From contig JBBRPP010000009.1 in assembly GCA_038227995.1 (NCBI GenBank), positions 96,456 to 160,455 on the forward strand: a stretch of 64,000 nucleotides of DNA, given 5' to 3'. The first letter of the stretch is position 1, and each line of letters begins with the position of its first letter. Under the pieces are notes generated by a model. The model was not told where the DNA came from, did not search any database, and saw only the letters and a program-made list of their open reading frames with translations. Shown here one piece after another: positions 8,783 through 17,297 of this stretch. Made by a program: the position numbers and the translations under genes. The DNA is from WLMZ01 sp038227995 (GTDB lineage Bacteria; Actinomycetota; Acidimicrobiia; Acidimicrobiales; Ilumatobacteraceae).

Positions 8783-9484
8783 ATGGCCACCAAAGCAACC
8801 CACGCAAAGGCGACGAGCACCAACGGAACCCGCGGCGTGCGTGCCATCAACGGAATCACGTCGAACCGCAACGCGTCGTTCACCGCCCCTGGGTTGTCCT
8901 CGAAGGAGGGCGCCGCGGTCATCGACATCCTTCAGTCCCGACTCGACGCGCTCGTCGATCTGTCGTTGACGCTCAAGCACATCCACTGGAATGTCGTCGG
9001 GCCGGCCTTCATCGGCGTCCACCTGATGCTCGACCCTCAGTACGCGGGTGTGCAGCTGATGATCGACGCCACGGCCGAGCGGATCGCCACGTTGGGCGGC
9101 GTGCCCAGCGGCCTTCCCGGCCATCTCGTCGCCAACCGTTCGTGGGACGACTACGAGCTGGGTCGGGCCGACAGCCAGGCGCACCTCGCCGCACTCGACA
9201 TCGTGTATCGCGGCGTGATCACCAGCCATCGTGACGCGATCGAGAAGACCGACAAGCCGGATCCTGTGACGCAGGACATGCTGATCGGTCAGACCGCGGA
9301 GCTCGAGCAGTACCACTGGTTCGTCCGTTCGCATCTCGAGGACTACGCAGGTGGCCTGACCGATGCAGGGGCCACGCACGAGCTCGACGCAGCTCGTTCG
9401 TCGATCCGCAAGGGATCGACCACGCGCAACGGCGCCTCGACCAATCGCGCAGCGGGATCCACGGTCACCCGACCGAAGCGCTGA
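8783..9484 (+). CDS. dps: Dps family DNA-binding ferritin
   Basis: Dodecameric mini-ferritin that binds DNA and detoxifies iron and peroxide in stressed cells. The 233 residues are longer than the usual 160-190. An about 40-residue Lys/Thr/Asn-rich N-tail (probable DNA contact) precedes the ferritin helices, and a Ser/Arg/Lys-rich C-tail follows. The core shows LKHIHWNVVGPAFIGVHLMLDPQY and DATAERIATLGGVPSG, the inter-subunit ferroxidase signature, then ELEQYHWFVRSHLED. ATG 8783 is preferred because GGAG lies 9 nt upstream; the frame is open further back to 8693, but that would start at the promoter. It lies directly after the stress sigma gene and has its own matching promoter. Confidence 0.93.
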   Translation: MATKATHAKATSTNGTRGVRAINGITSNRNASFTAPGLSSKEGAAVIDILQSRLDALVDLSLTLKHIHWNVVGPAFIGVHLMLDPQYAGVQLMIDATAERIATLGGVPSGLPGHLVANRSWDDYELGRADSQAHLAALDIVYRGVITSHRDAIEKTDKPDPVTQDMLIGQTAELEQYHWFVRSHLEDYAGGLTDAGATHELDAARSSIRKGSTTRNGASTNRAAGSTVTRPKR

Positions 9485-9551
9485 TCTCAGCGCACCTGAA
9501 GCAGAGCCGAACACCGAAGACCCAACACGGAAGACCGAACACGGAGTGACC

Positions 9552-9959
9552 ATGTCGAAGCTGATCCGCAAACCCCTCAAGCTCATCGCTCGCCCGATGG
9601 TTGCTGCCTTCCTCTGGAGCAACCGGCGCGACGTCGCCCGCTGGGCGGGTTTCGTCCACCGGACGGCGATGCCCGCAACGCGCTCGTCGCGCGCTGACAT
9701 CGCGCTCGAGGCCCGCGTCCGTTGGTCGCTGTCGTCAGACCAGGTGCTGCGCGGCGATCCGTCATTGCGTGACCTCCGCATCCATGACGGCGTGGTCGTC
9801 CTCGAATCGCCGGCGCTGTGGCACAACAAGGCGCTCGCGATCAACCGCATCAGTCAGGTGTCAGGCGTCGAATCCGTCCACACTGCGACGGATGTCAACG
9901 AGCAAAACTGGCTCGACGTCGATGTAATGGACGTCGACGCCGTACCGGCCTCTGCCTGA
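9552..9959 (+). CDS. Small BON-domain-like protein
   Basis: A 135-residue protein. The N-terminal 45 residues are basic and partly hydrophobic (KLIARPMVAAFLWSNRRDVARWAGF). They are followed by one BON-like unit: ADIALEARVRWSLSSD, LRDLRIHDGVVVLES, INRISQVSGVESVHTA. BON domains occur in osmotic-shock OsmY-type proteins and are thought to touch membranes or phospholipids. CGGAGTG lies before the ATG. It is between dps and superoxide dismutase, 18 nt before the latter, which suggests a role in the same stress response. No signal peptide is evident. The family call rests on the residue pattern only and is moderately sure. Confidence 0.6.
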   Translation: MSKLIRKPLKLIARPMVAAFLWSNRRDVARWAGFVHRTAMPATRSSRADIALEARVRWSLSSDQVLRGDPSLRDLRIHDGVVVLESPALWHNKALAINRISQVSGVESVHTATDVNEQNWLDVDVMDVDAVPASA

Positions 9960-9977
9960 ACGAACGAGGAGCCTTCG

Positions 9978-10559
9978 ATGGAAAAGTACACACTGCCCGC
10001 TCTGCCGTATGCCGCTGACGCACTTGCGCCGCACCTGTCTGCGGAGACGCTGGAACTTCATCACGGCAAGCACCACGCGGCGTACGTGAAGGCGGCCAAC
10101 GAAACCGTCGAGCGTCTCGCCGACGCCGAGACATGGCAGATCGCTGGACTCGAACGTGCGCTCGCGTTCAACGTCTCCGGGCACGGCCTGCACTCGCTGT
10201 TCTGGGAGAGCATGTCGCCCGACATGGGCCAACGTCCCGACGGTGGCCTCGCCGCCGCGATCGACGAAGCGTTCGGGTCGTACGACGCGTACATCGCCCG
10301 CTTCACCGGTGCACTCACCACGATCCAGGGCTCGGGTTGGGCCCTGCTCATGTGGGAGCCGATGGCCAAGACGCTGGAGATCGTCCAGGTCCAGAACCAC
10401 GACGGCGCCCTCCTGATCGGCGCAACGCCGATCCTCGCGGCCGACGGTTGGGAGCACGCCTACTACGTCGACTATCGCAACGACAAGGCATCGTGGGCGA
10501 AGAACTTCACCGAGATGACCGACTGGTCGAGTGCGGCGAAGCGCTTCGCCGCACTCTGA
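9978..10559 (+). CDS. Superoxide dismutase, Fe/Mn type
   Basis: Dismutates superoxide to hydrogen peroxide and oxygen in the cytoplasm. The 193 residues are the normal length. Metal ligands by family alignment are H28 (HHGKHHAAYV), H72 (GHGLHSLFW), D156 and H160 (DGWEHAYYVDY). The SGHxLHSxFW form is the one common in actinobacterial enzymes. Iron and manganese use cannot be separated by eye. GAGGAG precedes the ATG by 7 nt. It closes the stress cluster with dps and the BON-like gene and converges on ilvD, 15 nt away. Confidence 0.95.
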   Translation: MEKYTLPALPYAADALAPHLSAETLELHHGKHHAAYVKAANETVERLADAETWQIAGLERALAFNVSGHGLHSLFWESMSPDMGQRPDGGLAAAIDEAFGSYDAYIARFTGALTTIQGSGWALLMWEPMAKTLEIVQVQNHDGALLIGATPILAADGWEHAYYVDYRNDKASWAKNFTEMTDWSSAAKRFAAL

Positions 10560-10570
10560 TCACCGTGGCG

Positions 10571-10583
10571 ACGCTCAGAGCGT
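10571..10583. terminator. Short palindrome between convergent sod and ilvD genes
   Basis: ACGCT-CAG-AGCGT overlaps the ilvD stop codon and follows the superoxide dismutase stop by 11 nt. The stem is only 5 bp and lacks a U-run, so a terminator role is only possible. Confidence 0.25.
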
Positions 10584-12281
10584 GTTGGTGATCGCTCCGG
10601 TCTCGGCGCCCTGCACGAGCTTGGCGTACTTGCCCATCACACCCGACGTGTAGCGCGATTTCAGTGGTTCCCAACCGACTTTGCGGCGGGCGATCTCGGC
10701 GTCGTCGACGAGGAGGTCGAGGCTGAAGTTGTGCACGTCGACGCGGATCGTGTCGCCGTCGCGCACGAATGCGATGGGACCACCGTCGACGGCTTCGGGT
10801 GCGACGTGACCGATGCAGAAGCCCCACGTGCCGCCGCTGAAGCGACCGTCGGTGACGAGCGCACAGTCATGACCGCGGCCGGCGCCCTTGAGCGCTCCGG
10901 TGATGGCCAGCATCTCGCGCATGCCCGGCCCACCCTTCGGACCTTCGTAGCGGATCACGATGACCGTGCCGGGCTGCATCGAACCGTTGAGGATCTGCTC
11001 CATCGCCGAAGCTTCGCCGTCGAAAACCCGAGCCGTGCCCTCGAACAGCTTCTGATCGTCGGTCAGGCCGGCGACCTTGACCACGGAACCCTTCGGGGCC
11101 AGTGAGCCGGTCAGGACGTTGAGCCCGCCCTCGGCGTGGATCGGCCGATCGACCGGATAGACGACGACGCCATCGGGCTGCGGCGGGTCGATCTCGGCCA
11201 GGTTCTCGGCCATCGTCTTGCCGGTCACCGTCAGCACGTCGCCGTGCAGGAGACCTTCGTCGAGAAGATGCTTCAGCACGACGGGAACACCGCCGACGCG
11301 GTCGAGGTCGCTCATGTGGAACTTGCCGCCCGGCTTCATGTCGGCGATGTGCGGCACCTTGGCCGCGATCCGGTTGAAGTCTTCGAGTTCGAGCTCGACA
11401 CCGGCTTCGTTGGCGATCGCCAAGAGGTGGAGCACGGCGTTGGTCGAACCACCGAGTGCGCTGGTGACGGCGATCGCGTTCTCGAACGCCTTCTTGGTCA
11501 TGATCATCCGCGGCGTGATACCGAGCCGCAGCAGGTTGACGACCGCTTCGCCGGCGCGCACGGCGTCGTCTTCACGGCGCCGATCGACGGCGGGTGCCGA
11601 CGCGGTGCCGGGCAGGCTCATACCGATAGCCTCGGCGATCGAGCTCATCGTGTTGGCGGTGAACATGCCGCCACACGCACCCTCGCCGGGGCACGCCTTG
11701 CGTTCGATCTGACCCAGCTCTTCCTCGGTGATCTTGCCCAGAGCGCATGCACCGACGGCCTCGAACACGCTCGTGATGTCGAGGGACACGCCGTTGTGTT
11801 GGCCGGGCAGGATGCTGCCGTTGTAGACGAAGACGCTGGGCAGGTCGAGGCGCGCCGCTGCCATCAGCATCGCCGGGATGCTCTTGTCGCAACCGGCCAG
11901 ACCGACGAACGCGTCGAAACGCTCGGCGTGCATCACGCACTCGACCGAGTCGGTGATCACCTCACGGCTGACGAGCGATGCGTGCATGCCCTCGTGGCCC
12001 ATGCTGATGCCATCGCTGACCGTGATCGTGCCGAACTCCATCGGGAAGCCACCCGCGTCGCGGACGCCTTCCTTGGTGCGTTCGGCCAGCTTGCGCAACG
12101 TCATGTTGCACGGCGTGATCTCGTTCCATGCGTTGGCGATGGCCACCTGCGGCTTGTCCCAATCCCGGTCGGTCATGCCCACGGCGCGCAGCATCGCCCG
12201 CGAAGGAGCCTTCTGAATGCCGTCGGTGACGTCGCGGCTGCGGGGTTTGATGTCAACTGGAGTGTCTGGGGCATCGGCCAT
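10575..12281 (-). CDS. ilvD: Dihydroxy-acid dehydratase
   Basis: Converts 2,3-dihydroxy-3-methyl-branched acids to 2-oxo acids in valine, isoleucine and pantothenate synthesis. The 568 residues are full length. Fe-S cluster cysteines are in ITPCNMTL, GLAGCDKSIPAML and CPGEGACGGMFTANTMS. Further signatures are SVFVYNGSILPG, the ALGGSTNAVLHL box and ALVTDGRFSGGTWG near the C-terminus. ATG 12281 (MADAP) is preferred to a TTG three codons upstream. It stands alone, divergent from a Thr/Ser dehydratase 29 nt away, with which it shares a theme of 2-oxo-acid and amino-acid metabolism. No ilvB, ilvC or ilvE is present here. Confidence 0.97.
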   Translation of the reverse strand: MADAPDTPVDIKPRSRDVTDGIQKAPSRAMLRAVGMTDRDWDKPQVAIANAWNEITPCNMTLRKLAERTKEGVRDAGGFPMEFGTITVSDGISMGHEGMHASLVSREVITDSVECVMHAERFDAFVGLAGCDKSIPAMLMAAARLDLPSVFVYNGSILPGQHNGVSLDITSVFEAVGACALGKITEEELGQIERKACPGEGACGGMFTANTMSSIAEAIGMSLPGTASAPAVDRRREDDAVRAGEAVVNLLRLGITPRMIMTKKAFENAIAVTSALGGSTNAVLHLLAIANEAGVELELEDFNRIAAKVPHIADMKPGGKFHMSDLDRVGGVPVVLKHLLDEGLLHGDVLTVTGKTMAENLAEIDPPQPDGVVVYPVDRPIHAEGGLNVLTGSLAPKGSVVKVAGLTDDQKLFEGTARVFDGEASAMEQILNGSMQPGTVIVIRYEGPKGGPGMREMLAITGALKGAGRGHDCALVTDGRFSGGTWGFCIGHVAPEAVDGGPIAFVRDGDTIRVDVHNFSLDLLVDDAEIARRKVGWEPLKSRYTSGVMGKYAKLVQGAETGAITNTL

Positions 12282-12298
12282 GGGGCCCAACGTACCAA

Positions 12299-12304
12299 TA
12301 GCAT
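12299..12304 (+). promoter_or_regulatory. -10 box TAGCAT for leaderless dehydratase mRNA
   Basis: TAGCAT followed by 6 nt and the GTG start at 12311, with no Shine-Dalgarno. The geometry fits transcription starting at or next to the GTG. No clear -35 is seen. Confidence 0.5.
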
Positions 12305-12310
12305 CGCCCT

Positions 12311-13324
12311 GTGACCCGCCTGGAATTGACCGAGCCCGCCGTCGCCCCGGATGACATCGCTGCTGCGATGGACCGGATCAGACCCCACGCGCGGATGACA
12401 CCCGTGATCGAGGTCAGCGCCGGGCAACTCGGCCTCCGGCACCCCGTGACGCTGAAACTCGAACTGCTCCAACACGCCGGATCGTTCAAGACCAGAGGCG
12501 CCTTCAATCGCGTCCTGACGGCAATCGCCGCCGGCGAAGTCGGCGAGGCCGGCCTGATCGCTGCGTCGGGCGGCAATCACGGTGCCGCCGTGGCGTACGT
12601 CGGTCAGCAGCTCGGCCACACCGCCGAGATCTTCATGCCGTCGACCAGTCCGTCGATCAAGCGCGACCGCATCGCCGGCTACGGCGCGAGCGTCAGTGTC
12701 ATCGATGGCTACTTCAACGATGCCCACGCCGCATCGGTCGAGCGCCAGGCGATCTCGGGCGCGCTCGGCGTCCACCCGTTCGAGCACCCTGCGGTCATCG
12801 CCGGAGCCGGCACGATGGCGGTCGAGCTCGACGATCAGGTCGGCGCCTACGACACGTTGCTCATCTCGACCGGCGGCGGTGGGTTCATCGCCGGTCAGGC
12901 CGCGTGGGTGCGCGGCAGCAAACGCGTCATCTCTGTCGAGCCGTACGCGAGCTGCTGTCTGCATCAGGCGCGGGCGAAGGGAGAGACCACACTCGTCGAG
13001 GTCGGCGGAGTCGCAGCCGATTCGCTCGGCACCAACCGCCTCGGCGAGTACGCCTGGTCGATCGTGCGCGAGTTCGTCGACGACTCCGTTCTCGTCACCG
13101 ACGACGACATCCGTGCCGCACAATACGCGCTGTGGGACGAATTCCGGTTGGTGGTCGAACCGGGCGGCGCTGCGGCGCTCGCCGCCTTGCGCTGTGGCGC
13201 GTATGTGCCCGAGTCGGGCGAACACGTCGTCGTCGCGGTGTGCGGCAGCAACTGCGACCCGAACACCGTCACGACGCGACCGGCCGACACGGTCGCACAC
13301 GTCGCGGACGTCGCGGCGGGTTGA
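12311..13324 (+). CDS. PLP-dependent threonine/serine dehydratase family enzyme
   Basis: Fold-type II PLP enzyme of 337 residues that probably deaminates threonine or serine to the 2-oxo acid. The Schiff-base lysine is K60 in HAGSFKTRGAF. The cofactor loop is ASGGNHG, and the glycine-rich phosphate loop is STGGGGFIAG. The C-terminal VVEPGGAAALAAL with CGSNCD is typical. No ACT-like regulatory domain is present, so it is the short catabolic or unregulated form rather than IlvA with feedback control. The GTG start lacks a ribosome site but has a -10 box at leaderless distance. The YbaK-like gene follows 2 nt after the stop. Confidence 0.88.
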   Translation: MTRLELTEPAVAPDDIAAAMDRIRPHARMTPVIEVSAGQLGLRHPVTLKLELLQHAGSFKTRGAFNRVLTAIAAGEVGEAGLIAASGGNHGAAVAYVGQQLGHTAEIFMPSTSPSIKRDRIAGYGASVSVIDGYFNDAHAASVERQAISGALGVHPFEHPAVIAGAGTMAVELDDQVGAYDTLLISTGGGGFIAGQAAWVRGSKRVISVEPYASCCLHQARAKGETTLVEVGGVAADSLGTNRLGEYAWSIVREFVDDSVLVTDDDIRAAQYALWDEFRLVVEPGGAAALAALRCGAYVPESGEHVVVAVCGSNCDPNTVTTRPADTVAHVADVAAG

Positions 13325-13326
13325 TC

Positions 13327-13848
13327 GTGGCCGATCATCTGCGTGGCGGCACACCGGCGACGGTCGTGTTGCAGCACGCGTCGATCGCCTTCCGCTTGCA
13401 CGAGTTCGAGCATGATCCAGCAGAGCGCAGTTACGGCGCCGCAGCGGCCGCTGCCCTCGGCGTCGACCCCGACTGCGTGTTCAAGACGCTGTTGGTGAGC
13501 CTCGACGAGCGCGTCGAGTTGCCGGGCGTCGGCGCATCCAACATCGCCGTCGGCATCGTGCCGGTCAGCGGTCAGCTGTCGTTGAAGGAGATCGCCGCGG
13601 CGATCGGCGTCAAGCGAGCCGAGATGTGCGACCCCGCCGTCGCCCAGCGCGTCACCGGTTACGTCGTCGGCGGCATCAGTCCGTTCGGACAGAAGAAGGC
13701 TCTGCCAACGGTGATCGACGAGACGTGTCAGCTGTACGACACGATCTTCGTCAGCGGAGGCAAGCGTGGGTTCGACATCGAGATCGCACCGGACGACCTG
13801 ATCCGCACCCTGCACGCGGTCGTCGCGCCCATCGCGGCGTCACGCTGA
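13327..13848 (+). CDS. YbaK/EbsC family aminoacyl-tRNA deacylase
   Basis: Probable Cys-tRNA(Pro) hydrolase that clears mischarged prolyl-tRNA. The 173 residues match the YbaK length. Landmarks are an early AFRLHEFEHDP, CVFKTLLV with the catalytic-pocket lysine, KEIAAAIGVKRAEM, and the loop GYVVGGISPFGQKKALPTVIDE, the strongest family signature. GTG 13327 lies 2 nt after the dehydratase stop; TTG 13321 in the same frame is possible. The pairing with the dehydratase suggests co-transcription but not a shared pathway. Confidence 0.9.
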   Translation: MADHLRGGTPATVVLQHASIAFRLHEFEHDPAERSYGAAAAAALGVDPDCVFKTLLVSLDERVELPGVGASNIAVGIVPVSGQLSLKEIAAAIGVKRAEMCDPAVAQRVTGYVVGGISPFGQKKALPTVIDETCQLYDTIFVSGGKRGFDIEIAPDDLIRTLHAVVAPIAASR

Positions 13849-13892
13849 CCGCTTGTAGGCTGGCCCGCCGTCTCAGCCCTCCGGAGATCCGA

Positions 13893-14741
13893 ATGTCGCG
13901 CAGTTACATCATGTTGGTCAGATGCGATGACCGACCGGGTGTCGTCCACCAGGTGACCGGAGCGATCCTGGCCGCAAGCGGCAACATCGCCGAGAACAAC
14001 CAGTTCACCGATCCGGACTCGAACCAGTTCGTGATGCGCACCCGATTCATCAGCGACCTCGACGACGCTGACGACGTCCACCAAGCACTTGCGTCTCGGC
14101 TCGCGGCTGCGGGTGTCGACATGACCGTGCGGCTCGAGTCAGAGCGTCGACGCATCCTCATCATGGTTTCGCGGTTCGACCACTGCCTCCTCGATCTCCT
14201 CTACCGGTATCGCACCGGCGAGCTCGATGTCGAGATCCCGCTCGTCGTCTCGAACCACCCCGACTGCGCTTCGGTCGTGGCCGACCACGGCATCCCGTAC
14301 GTGCACCTGCCGGTCACCGCGGAGACCAAGCCAGCGCAAGAAGCCCGGCTCCGCGAGCTGATCGCGGAACACGACATCGACTTCGTCGTCCTCGCCCGCT
14401 ACATGCAGGTGCTGTCGGAAGACCTGTGCGAATCGTTGCGTGGCCGGGCGATCAACATCCATCACTCGTTCCTGCCAGGGTTCAAGGGTGCCAAGCCGTA
14501 CCACCAGGCGCACGCCCGCGGGGTCAAGCTGATCGGCGCTACCGCTCACTTCGTGACACCCGACCTCGACGAGGGTCCGATCATCGAGCAGGACGTCGTG
14601 CGGGTCTCCCACTCACACGACGCCGATGCACTCGTCCGTATGGGCCGCGACGTCGAACGAAGCGTGTTGTCACGCGCGGTTCAGGCCCACGCCCAGGACC
14701 GTGTGGTGCTCATCGGCGATCGCACCATCGTCTTCCACTGA
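13893..14741 (+). CDS. purU: Formyltetrahydrofolate deformylase
   Basis: Hydrolyses 10-formyl-THF to formate and THF, balancing one-carbon units for purine synthesis. The 282 residues have an N-terminal ACT domain (YIMLVRCDDRPGVVHQVTGAI, residues 5-80). The C-terminal formyltransferase-like domain has PLVVSNHPD, VLARYMQVLS, the catalytic NIHHSFLPGFKGAKPYHQA, and GATAHFVTPDLDEGPIIEQ with the active Asp. CCGGAG lies 6 nt before the ATG. A possible -10, TAGGCT, lies at 13856-13861. Single gene between the YbaK-like gene and convergent cytochrome b. Confidence 0.96.
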   Translation: MSRSYIMLVRCDDRPGVVHQVTGAILAASGNIAENNQFTDPDSNQFVMRTRFISDLDDADDVHQALASRLAAAGVDMTVRLESERRRILIMVSRFDHCLLDLLYRYRTGELDVEIPLVVSNHPDCASVVADHGIPYVHLPVTAETKPAQEARLRELIAEHDIDFVVLARYMQVLSEDLCESLRGRAINIHHSFLPGFKGAKPYHQAHARGVKLIGATAHFVTPDLDEGPIIEQDVVRVSHSHDADALVRMGRDVERSVLSRAVQAHAQDRVVLIGDRTIVFH

Positions 14742-14766
14742 CCCATCGCGGGTCGCGCGTCGGTGG

Positions 14767-15432
14767 TCACGGCTGATCGTCAGCTGGGGCCGACGAGTCC
14801 GCCGCGGCAATCGACTCCGCTGCCCACTGTTCGTGCATGCGTTCGGCCCATGACACGGACACCGAACCGTGGCGCATCCCCACGCGTGACTCCGGGTCGC
14901 GGACCGCGTAGGCGATGTGGCCGAGCACCAGCAATCCGACCGCGAGCGCGAACCAGTCGTGGACGAACGTGGCACCGGTCCGCCACGACAAGCGGGCGAG
15001 GTCCGGGAAGTACATCAACGTCCCGCTGCCGAGCAGCACGAGGATCGACCCGGCACTCAGTGCCGAGTTGAGCTTCTGACCGGCGTTGAACTTCCCGACC
15101 GAGATGTCGCGCTTGCGCCTTTTGCGCGCCCGCAGCCAACGCCAGTCGGCGGGCGAGAAACGGTTGAGCAGACCGATGTCGGCGCGGTATGCGGCCGAGA
15201 GCAACCCGAGCAGCAGCGGCACCGGCAACGCGAACCCGCTGACGACGTGGACCATCTTGACCACGCGACGATGACCGACCGGCACCGACAGAGCCGCGTT
15301 GTAGAGGATCGCCGCCGTCGTCATGCACGTCAGCATCAAGACGGCGAGGGCTCGATGGACGAAGCGTTCGGCACGAGCGAATCGCAGCAACGTCCGCGGG
15401 CGCTCCGCCGAGCGTTCAGCCGACAGGGTCAT
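14767..15432 (-). CDS. Cytochrome b561-type membrane subunit
   Basis: 221-residue haem-bearing membrane protein resembling the gamma subunit of formate dehydrogenases and related cytochrome b subunits. At least four helices are visible (AVLMLTCMTTAAILYNA, GFALPVPLLLGLLSA, LSAGSILVLLGSGTLMYFP, WFALAVGLLVLGHIAYAV) with histidines positioned for haem. The loop VGKFNAGQKLNS is the family hallmark. It follows the molybdopterin oxidoreductase gene on the same strand and its ATG lies 16 nt inside the end of that gene. It is probably the electron partner that links the oxidoreductase to the quinone pool. Confidence 0.8.
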   Translation of the reverse strand: MTLSAERSAERPRTLLRFARAERFVHRALAVLMLTCMTTAAILYNAALSVPVGHRRVVKMVHVVSGFALPVPLLLGLLSAAYRADIGLLNRFSPADWRWLRARKRRKRDISVGKFNAGQKLNSALSAGSILVLLGSGTLMYFPDLARLSWRTGATFVHDWFALAVGLLVLGHIAYAVRDPESRVGMRHGSVSVSWAERMHEQWAAESIAAADSSAPADDQP

Positions 15433-16132
15433 CGTCGCGTCCGTTCGACTTCCCCACCCAACCATCGACGTCGTAGTTGCCGGTGTCCTCCCAGTACCCC
15501 GGCACGACAGTCTCGGTCAGCTCGATCCCCGACAACCACTTGGTGCTCTTGTAGCCGTACATGGGCGCGACGTACATCCGCACCGGTCCACCGTGATCGT
15601 GGGTGACCGTGTCACCGAGCATCCGCAGGGCAACGATGACATCGGCCCGCCGAGCTTGATCCAGCGTCAGGCTCTCGGTGTACGTGCCGTCGAACGAGTG
15701 AAACCGGATCGCAGTGGCGGAGGGCTGAGGCCCGGCGAGGTCGAGCAGATGCGATAGCTGCACGCCGCTCCAGTGCACTTCGGGCACACGCCAACCGGTG
15801 ACGCATTGGAAGTCGCGGACGATGTCGGTCTGCGGCATCGCCTGCAGATCAGCGAGGGTGTAGGTGGCCGGCGATCCGACGAGGCCGGAGACATCCAATC
15901 GATACGTGCTCGCCGAGCGGTTCGGCACCGAGCCGGTGACGGAGTAGAAGCGGAACGTGGCGCCGATCGGCAACAGCGAGACGAGACCGGTCGGGTCGCG
16001 GTTCTCGATCGGCCCCAGCACTTTGGCCAGGCCGTCCTGCACCGTGCGTCCGGTGACAACGCCGACTGCGCCGAGCAACCCGAGGCTGATGACGATTCGA
16101 CGGCCGACGGGTGCACCGCGCCCGTCGGTCAT
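15416..16132 (-). CDS. Molybdopterin-dependent oxidoreductase (sulfite oxidase / MsrP-like fold)
   Basis: 238-residue protein with one N-terminal membrane or signal segment (IVISLGLLGAVGVVTG). An oxidoreductase molybdopterin-binding domain follows. It includes TYRLDVSGLVGSPATYTLADLQAMP-like sequence, FQCVTGW with the Mo-ligating Cys, VHWSGVQLSHLL, HSFDGTYTESLTLDQA and DHGGPVRMYVAPMYGYKSTKWL. No haem b5 domain or dimerisation domain is present. A single Arg-Arg after GAPVG might serve Tat export. The start overlaps the preceding small membrane gene (ATGA) and the end overlaps the cytochrome b gene, forming a three-gene operon. The substrate is unknown; sulfite and oxidised methionine are family precedents. 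Confidence 0.85.
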   Translation of the reverse strand: MTDGRGAPVGRRIVISLGLLGAVGVVTGRTVQDGLAKVLGPIENRDPTGLVSLLPIGATFRFYSVTGSVPNRSASTYRLDVSGLVGSPATYTLADLQAMPQTDIVRDFQCVTGWRVPEVHWSGVQLSHLLDLAGPQPSATAIRFHSFDGTYTESLTLDQARRADVIVALRMLGDTVTHDHGGPVRMYVAPMYGYKSTKWLSGIELTETVVPGYWEDTGNYDVDGWVGKSNGRDDDPVG

Positions 16133-16326
16133 CGCGACGAGCGTGGGCCGCGAACGCCGGACCTCACGGCACCCAACCCGACGACGGCGATCACGGGTCC
16201 CGCAATCGCCCAGAACGTCTCACCGGTCATCGGGCTGCCGTGCACCCATCCGATGCCCTGGAACGTGAAGAGCAACCCGAGCAGGGTGATCACGACACCG
16301 ATCGCGACGAGCAGCGGATTCTTCAT
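16129..16326 (-). CDS. Small membrane protein, two hydrophobic segments
   Basis: 65 residues: MKNPLLVAIGVVITLLGLLFTFQGIGW-type first helix, a short GSPMTG loop, a second helix AIAGPVIAVVGLGAV, and a basic tail. Similar tiny proteins are widespread in actinobacteria without known function. ATG 16326 is chosen, because the family begins just before the first helix. A second ATG, 5 codons upstream, is also in frame. It overlaps the molybdopterin oxidoreductase start by 4 nt, suggesting an accessory role in that operon. Confidence 0.7.
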   Translation of the reverse strand: MKNPLLVAIGVVITLLGLLFTFQGIGWVHGSPMTGETFWAIAGPVIAVVGLGAVRSGVRGPRSSR

Positions 16327-16376
16327 GGGCCGTCCCGACACTACTGCCGGCTCATCGACGAGCGGACGTCAGCTGA

Positions 16377-17297
16377 TCAGTTGGCGAGTCGATGCCGATT
16401 CGCGTTTCGACGGCGAAGGGCTTCGATCCGAACCACGCGACTGCGCGCTGACGGATGTGTGACCACCAGGCTGCCTCGCAAGGAAGAGTCGGCTTCGTAC
16501 TGCTCGCTGCTCTCGACCCTCCGCAGCGCTGTCGCCAGCTCGCGGCCGAAACCCATCTCGACCGCGCGACGGTCGGCTTCGTACTCGGCGCCGCGCTCGA
16601 CCCGGCTCGCGAGCCGGTTGCTCAGCACCAACGCCGACAGGAACACCCACGCGATTCCTTTGAGGATCGCAGCGAGCCCCCGTCCGAGGAAGCTCAGCGC
16701 GGTCGAGTGGCTGACGAAGCTGGTCGTCGCGGCCGACGCGACGTTCTGCAGGAAGAAGCCGATCCGGGCCAAAACGAAGATCGGCAGGCTCAGCCACTGG
16801 CGCAGGCTGAGCGCCACCGTGTGGAACCCGAGGTGGTGGGCGAGCTCGTGGGCCAACACGCCGGTCATCTCATCGCGGGGCAGCGTGTCGATCGCATACG
16901 ACGTCACAACCAACAGGCTTCCGCCGCATGCAAACGCGTTGAGTTCGTCCGATGGCAGCACGGCGAGCGCGAATCGCCGTGGCCGGATGCCGAGTTGCTG
17001 CGCCACGCTGCGCCAGGCCGGCTCGAGTCGATTCGATTGATCGGTCGTGGCGCGACGGGCGCCCAACATCCGCATCACGAGCACCGTCTGCAATGGCCGC
17101 CAGAACAGCAACACCACTGCCCCGAAATGGACCGCCGCGAAGATCCAGAACGGCACGTGCCAGATCAGGCGAACCGGCAGCCAGAAGACTGCCAACGACA
17201 GCAGCCACACGGGAACGAGGGTGACGACGGGGATCAGCGCGGTGACCGCTGATCGCTCGACCGACCGATCCATGGCGCGACGACGCATGGCGTTCAC
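16377..17297 (-). CDS. M48 family membrane metalloprotease
   Basis: 306-residue zinc protease related to HtpX/Ste24, which degrades damaged membrane proteins. Two N-terminal helices (residues 17-75) precede the active site LAHELAHHLGFH (H150, E151, H154). A further hydrophobic pair is at about 165-235, and then the third zinc ligand follows in RGAEYEADRRAVEMG. The conserved NAFACGG strand precedes the site. Start is GTG 17297. The neighbours on the minus strand, 50 nt downstream, are the small membrane and molybdopterin genes; co-transcription is possible. Confidence 0.9.
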   Translation of the reverse strand: MNAMRRRAMDRSVERSAVTALIPVVTLVPVWLLSLAVFWLPVRLIWHVPFWIFAAVHFGAVVLLFWRPLQTVLVMRMLGARRATTDQSNRLEPAWRSVAQQLGIRPRRFALAVLPSDELNAFACGGSLLVVTSYAIDTLPRDEMTGVLAHELAHHLGFHTVALSLRQWLSLPIFVLARIGFFLQNVASAATTSFVSHSTALSFLGRGLAAILKGIAWVFLSALVLSNRLASRVERGAEYEADRRAVEMGFGRELATALRRVESSEQYEADSSLRGSLVVTHPSARSRVVRIEALRRRNANRHRLAN

